From assembly GCF_009601685.2 (NCBI RefSeq), contig NZ_CP045701.2, positions 5,270,001-5,334,000 of the forward strand: a stretch of DNA of 64,000 nt, in the 5' to 3' direction. Source of the stretch: Pseudomonas brassicacearum. Lineage in GTDB: Bacteria; Pseudomonadota; Gammaproteobacteria; Pseudomonadales; Pseudomonadaceae. Position 1 is the stretch's first letter. Each line of letters opens with the position of its first letter. Positions 61,867-64,000 of the stretch are shown here, piece by piece. Made by a program: the position numbers and the translations under genes. The notes below the pieces were generated by a model. That model saw only the letters and a list, made by a program, of their open reading frames with translations, was not told where the DNA came from and did not search any database.

Positions 61867-61885
61867 ATTACCCTTTAAGGGTAAT
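61867..61885. promoter_or_regulatory. Perfect 19-bp palindrome, probable MqsA operator
   Basis: ATTACCCTTTAAGGGTAAT is a perfect inverted repeat about the central T (61876). The E. coli MqsA operator is likewise an AACCT...AGGTT type palindrome in front of mqsR. It lies 24 bases before the mqsR start codon. Confidence 0.8.
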
Positions 61886-61908
61886 TTTAAGGACAAGGCA
61901 CACCGTCC

Positions 61909-62220
61909 ATGGAAAAGAACACACCCCATTACGCCTTGGTGGCGATACAGGCGGATGTCAGGCGGCTTAAAGGGAAAGCTTTCACCAGCACTGCGAAGAA
62001 CACTGCTCGGACGCTCGGTTTAAACGTCTCGGACATGCAGCAGGTCATCCATGGGCTTGAGCGAAAACAGTTCTACAAATCGATGACTACCTATGACGAT
62101 CATCGAGTCTGGCATGACGTCTATCACGCCCATTCACACGGTCTGGAGATTTACCTGAAGGTAATGTGCCGCCCCAGTGGAGGCCCACCGGTAATTTCCT
62201 TCAAGGAGAAAAACTCATGA
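61909..62220 (+). CDS. mqsR: MqsR toxin (type II toxin-antitoxin, mRNA interferase)
   Basis: The 103-residue protein is clearly MqsR: MEKNTPHYAL start, GLERKQFYKSMTTYDDHRVWHDVYH centre and SFKEK end align with the E. coli toxin, which cuts mRNA (mostly at GCU) when freed from MqsA. Equivalents of reported catalytic residues are Lys57, Tyr82 and Lys99; the position of E. coli Gln68 is His69 here. The stop codon overlaps the mqsA start by four bases. AAGGA lies about 17 bases upstream of the ATG, so translation initiation may be weak. Confidence 0.95.
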   Translation: MEKNTPHYALVAIQADVRRLKGKAFTSTAKNTARTLGLNVSDMQQVIHGLERKQFYKSMTTYDDHRVWHDVYHAHSHGLEIYLKVMCRPSGGPPVISFKEKNS

Positions 62221-62699
62221 AAAATCAGCAGTGCTTCAGCTGTGGTGCCCAGGAGGGCATGTTGCATTTCGAAGGTCGCGGCGAAACCATGAGCGTCAAG
62301 GGACTGGAATGCCGGGTCGATGACTTGTCTGGCTGGGAATGTCAGATGTGCGGCGAAGTCGAGCTCGATTCAAGCTGCTCGGATCGCTACGACCACGCAG
62401 GTGATGAGCTGGTCAACGCGGCCAGGAGAATGATCGGCGAAGAGATGAAACGCATCCGTCGCAAACTGCATCTGTCGCAAAAAGAAGCGGTGTCGTTTTT
62501 GTCAGGTGGCGGACACAACGCGTTTTCCCGCTATGAGCGCGGTGAGGTATTGCCACCAAAAGCGTTGATGCTGCTGATGCGCCTGCTTGATCGCTACCCG
62601 CATTTGCTTGCAGATGCACGAACCCTGGCTGAAGGTGTGGACTTGAGAGGATTCAAGACTACGGTGCACAAAGAGCACGAAACCCTCACGACTCACTGA
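62217..62699 (+). CDS. mqsA: MqsA antitoxin
   Basis: The 160-residue protein has an N-terminal zinc domain with Cys6, Cys9, Cys42 and Cys45 (CFSC and CQMC) that binds the toxin, and a C-terminal XRE-type helix-turn-helix with GGGHNAFSRYERGE, closely matching the DNA-reading segment of E. coli MqsA (GGGVNAFSRYEKGN). It is longer than E. coli MqsA (131 residues); the C-terminal tail (about 135-160, ADARTLAEGVDLRGFKTT...) is extra. It represses its own operon via the palindrome upstream. A terminator follows. Confidence 0.94.
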   Translation: MKNQQCFSCGAQEGMLHFEGRGETMSVKGLECRVDDLSGWECQMCGEVELDSSCSDRYDHAGDELVNAARRMIGEEMKRIRRKLHLSQKEAVSFLSGGGHNAFSRYERGEVLPPKALMLLMRLLDRYPHLLADARTLAEGVDLRGFKTTVHKEHETLTTH

Positions 62700-62710
62700 G
62701 TCTGCTGCAA

Positions 62711-62745
62711 AAAAATAAACCCGGACAAGTCCGGGCTTATTTCAC
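62711..62745. terminator. Intrinsic terminator between mqsA and the ABC transporter ATPase gene
   Basis: CCCGGAC and GTCCGGG (62720-62726, 62729-62735) form a stem flanked by AAATAA and TTATTT, useful in both directions. Confidence 0.85.
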
Positions 62746-62759
62746 TGCCTAAAGCCGGA

Positions 62760-63524
62760 TCAATGCAGGATCTGGCTCAGGAACAGCTTGGTGCGGTCAT
62801 TCTGCGGGTTGTCGAAGAAGTCGTTCGGCGCTGCCTGCTCGACGATTTCACCCTTGTCCATGAAGATCACGCGGTTGGCCACGGTACGGGCAAAGCCCAT
62901 CTCGTGGGTCACGCAGAGCATGGTCATGCCGTCTTCGGCCAGGCCGATCATGGTGTCCAGCACTTCTTTCACCATTTCCGGGTCGAGGGCCGAGGTCGGC
63001 TCATCGAACAGCATGATTTTCGGCTTCATGCACAGGGCACGGGCGATGGCCACGCGCTGTTGCTGACCGCCGGAGAGCTGGCCCGGGTACTTGTGCGCCT
63101 GCTCTGGGATGCGCACGCGCTCCAGGTAGTGCATGGCGATTTCCTCGGCCTTGCGCTTGGGCATCTTGCGTACCCACATTGGCGCCAGGGTGCAGTTCTG
63201 CAGGATGGTCAGGTGCGGGAACAGGTTGAAGTGCTGGAACACCATGCCGACTTCACGGCGGATCGCTTCGATCTGCTTGAGGTCGTTGGTCAGTTCCACG
63301 CCGTCGACCACGATACGACCCTGCTGGTGCTCTTCCAGGCGGTTGAGGCAGCGGATGGTGGTGGACTTGCCGGAGCCCGACGGGCCGCACAACACGATAC
63401 GTTCGCCCTGCTGGACGTTCAGGTTGATGTCTTTCAACACGTGGAACTGGCCGTACCACTTGTTTACGCCCTGCATCTGAATAATGCCTTCAGGGCTCAC
63501 AGGCTGTTTGATCGCTTCACTCAT
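62760..63524 (-). CDS. Polar amino-acid ABC transporter ATP-binding protein (AapP/GltL-like)
   Basis: The 254-residue ATPase has Walker [10 protein letters not shown], signature LSGGQQQR, Walker [15 protein letters not shown] and the H-loop THEMG. The overall sequence ([31 protein letters not shown]) is that of the AapP/GltL/HisP group which energises uptake of general L-amino acids or glutamate/aspartate. It lies directly downstream of the permease gene in the same direction, 10 bases apart. Substrate cannot be settled here because the binding-protein gene lies outside the window. Confidence 0.95.
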   Translation of the reverse strand: MSEAIKQPVSPEGIIQMQGVNKWYGQFHVLKDINLNVQQGERIVLCGPSGSGKSTTIRCLNRLEEHQQGRIVVDGVELTNDLKQIEAIRREVGMVFQHFNLFPHLTILQNCTLAPMWVRKMPKRKAEEIAMHYLERVRIPEQAHKYPGQLSGGQQQRVAIARALCMKPKIMLFDEPTSALDPEMVKEVLDTMIGLAEDGMTMLCVTHEMGFARTVANRVIFMDKGEIVEQAAPNDFFDNPQNDRTKLFLSQILH

Positions 63525-63534
63525 GAGTCAACTC

Positions 63535-64000
63535 CTAACGCTTGTGGCCAGTGTCCAGCTTGCGTTCCAAATGCATGGAATAGCGGGACATACCAAAACA
63601 GAAAATCCAGAACACCAGGGCGGCGAACACATAACCTTCAGTAGCCATGCCCAGCCATTTCGGGTCCGCGGCAGCTTGTTTCACGCTGTTGAGCAGGTCG
63701 AACAGGCCGATGATGATTACCAGGCTGGTGTCCTTGAACAACGCGATGAAGGTGTTGACGATACCCGGGATCACCATCTTCAGGGCTTGCGGCAAAATCA
63801 CCAGGCCCATGCTGCGCCAGTAGCCCAGGCCCATCGCCGCGGCCGCTTCGTACTGACCTTTGGGGATTGCTTGCAGGCCACCACGCACCACTTCAGCCAC
63901 GTAAGCCGACTGGAACAGGATCACGCCGATCAGTGCCCGCAGCAGCTTGTCGAAGTTCATGCCTTCAGGCAGGAACAGCGGCAGCATCACCGAGGACATG
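63535..64000 (-). CDS. Amino-acid ABC transporter permease (AapM/HisM type), C-terminal part
   Basis: Only the C-terminal 154 residues are seen; the frame is open to the edge of the window. The EAA loop of binding-protein-dependent permeases is [26 protein letters not shown], the site that contacts the ATPase. Three hydrophobic segments are visible. AapM-like features ([30 protein letters not shown]) fit the general L-amino acid transporter. The gene starts outside the window. Confidence 0.93.
   Translation of the reverse strand, partial: MSSVMLPLFLPEGMNFDKLLRALIGVILFQSAYVAEVVRGGLQAIPKGQYEAAAAMGLGYWRSMGLVILPQALKMVIPGIVNTFIALFKDTSLVIIIGLFDLLNSVKQAAADPKWLGMATEGYVFAALVFWIFCFGMSRYSMHLERKLDTGHKR

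Overview
The window is GC-rich chromosomal DNA from a gamma-proteobacterium, most likely Pseudomonas and probably the P. fluorescens group. The evidence is the lepA-lepB-rnc-era-recO-pdxJ block, purL next to a YqfO-like gene, lptFG divergent from pepA-holC-valS, a single-chain 1298-residue PurL, and many REP/REPIN palindromes of the kinds common in fluorescent pseudomonads. No rRNA, tRNA, CRISPR array or prophage was seen. Both edges cut genes: an EAL-domain gene on the left and an amino-acid ABC permease on the right.

Left part (1-12.8 kb): the end of a c-di-GMP phosphodiesterase is followed by an overlapping unit encoding a di-haem cytochrome c peroxidase, a membrane histidine kinase and a receiver-kinase hybrid. 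Next come an FMN/Fe-S glutamate-synthase-like protein, an amino-acid permease, a REP-associated tyrosine transposase (RAYT) flanked on both sides by long, nearly identical inverted-repeat elements, and a large bifunctional peptidoglycan polymerase.

Accessory core (12.8-23.7 kb): on the minus strand lies an eight-gene CS1-type (alpha-class) chaperone-usher fimbrial operon. It is transcribed as pilin, usher, three tandem CblD/CfaE-like tip-protein paralogues, chaperone, divergent minor pilin and a second pilin. Divergent from it is a PadR-family regulator overlapping a siderophore-interacting (ferric reductase) gene. An array of AGATATATCT palindromes sits in front of the regulator, as expected for an NfeR-NfeF type metal-responsive pair.

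Middle part (23.7-34 kb): a YhhQ-like membrane protein, purT, a membrane PQQ-dependent glucose dehydrogenase, small conserved proteins, a gamma carbonic anhydrase/NUDIX cluster, an L,D-transpeptidase and a DUF6124-type protein. A repeat-rich 650-bp island follows, with three tandem ~136-bp REPIN units bounded by imperfect inverted repeats.

Housekeeping block (34-57.8 kb): purL, mltF, pdxJ, recO, era, rnc, lepB, lepA, lptG, lptF, pepA, holC, valS, rlmF, an HU protein, yejK and a glutaredoxin-like protein. The gap between lepB and rnc holds no recognisable gene, although P. aeruginosa has a small gene there.

Right part (57.8-64 kb): a glutathione-transferase-like protein, a GIY-YIG protein, an NTF2-like protein, a CynX/NimT-type MFS transporter with an FCD-GntR regulator, an MqsR/MqsA toxin-antitoxin pair with a perfect 19-bp palindrome upstream, and the start of a polar amino-acid ABC transporter.

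The points most worth following up are the three tip-protein paralogues in one fimbrial operon, the RAYT with its flanking elements, the phased AGATATATCT operator array, the MqsRA variant, and the bounded tandem-REPIN island. Most genes belong to known families; I did not find a system I could defend as wholly new.
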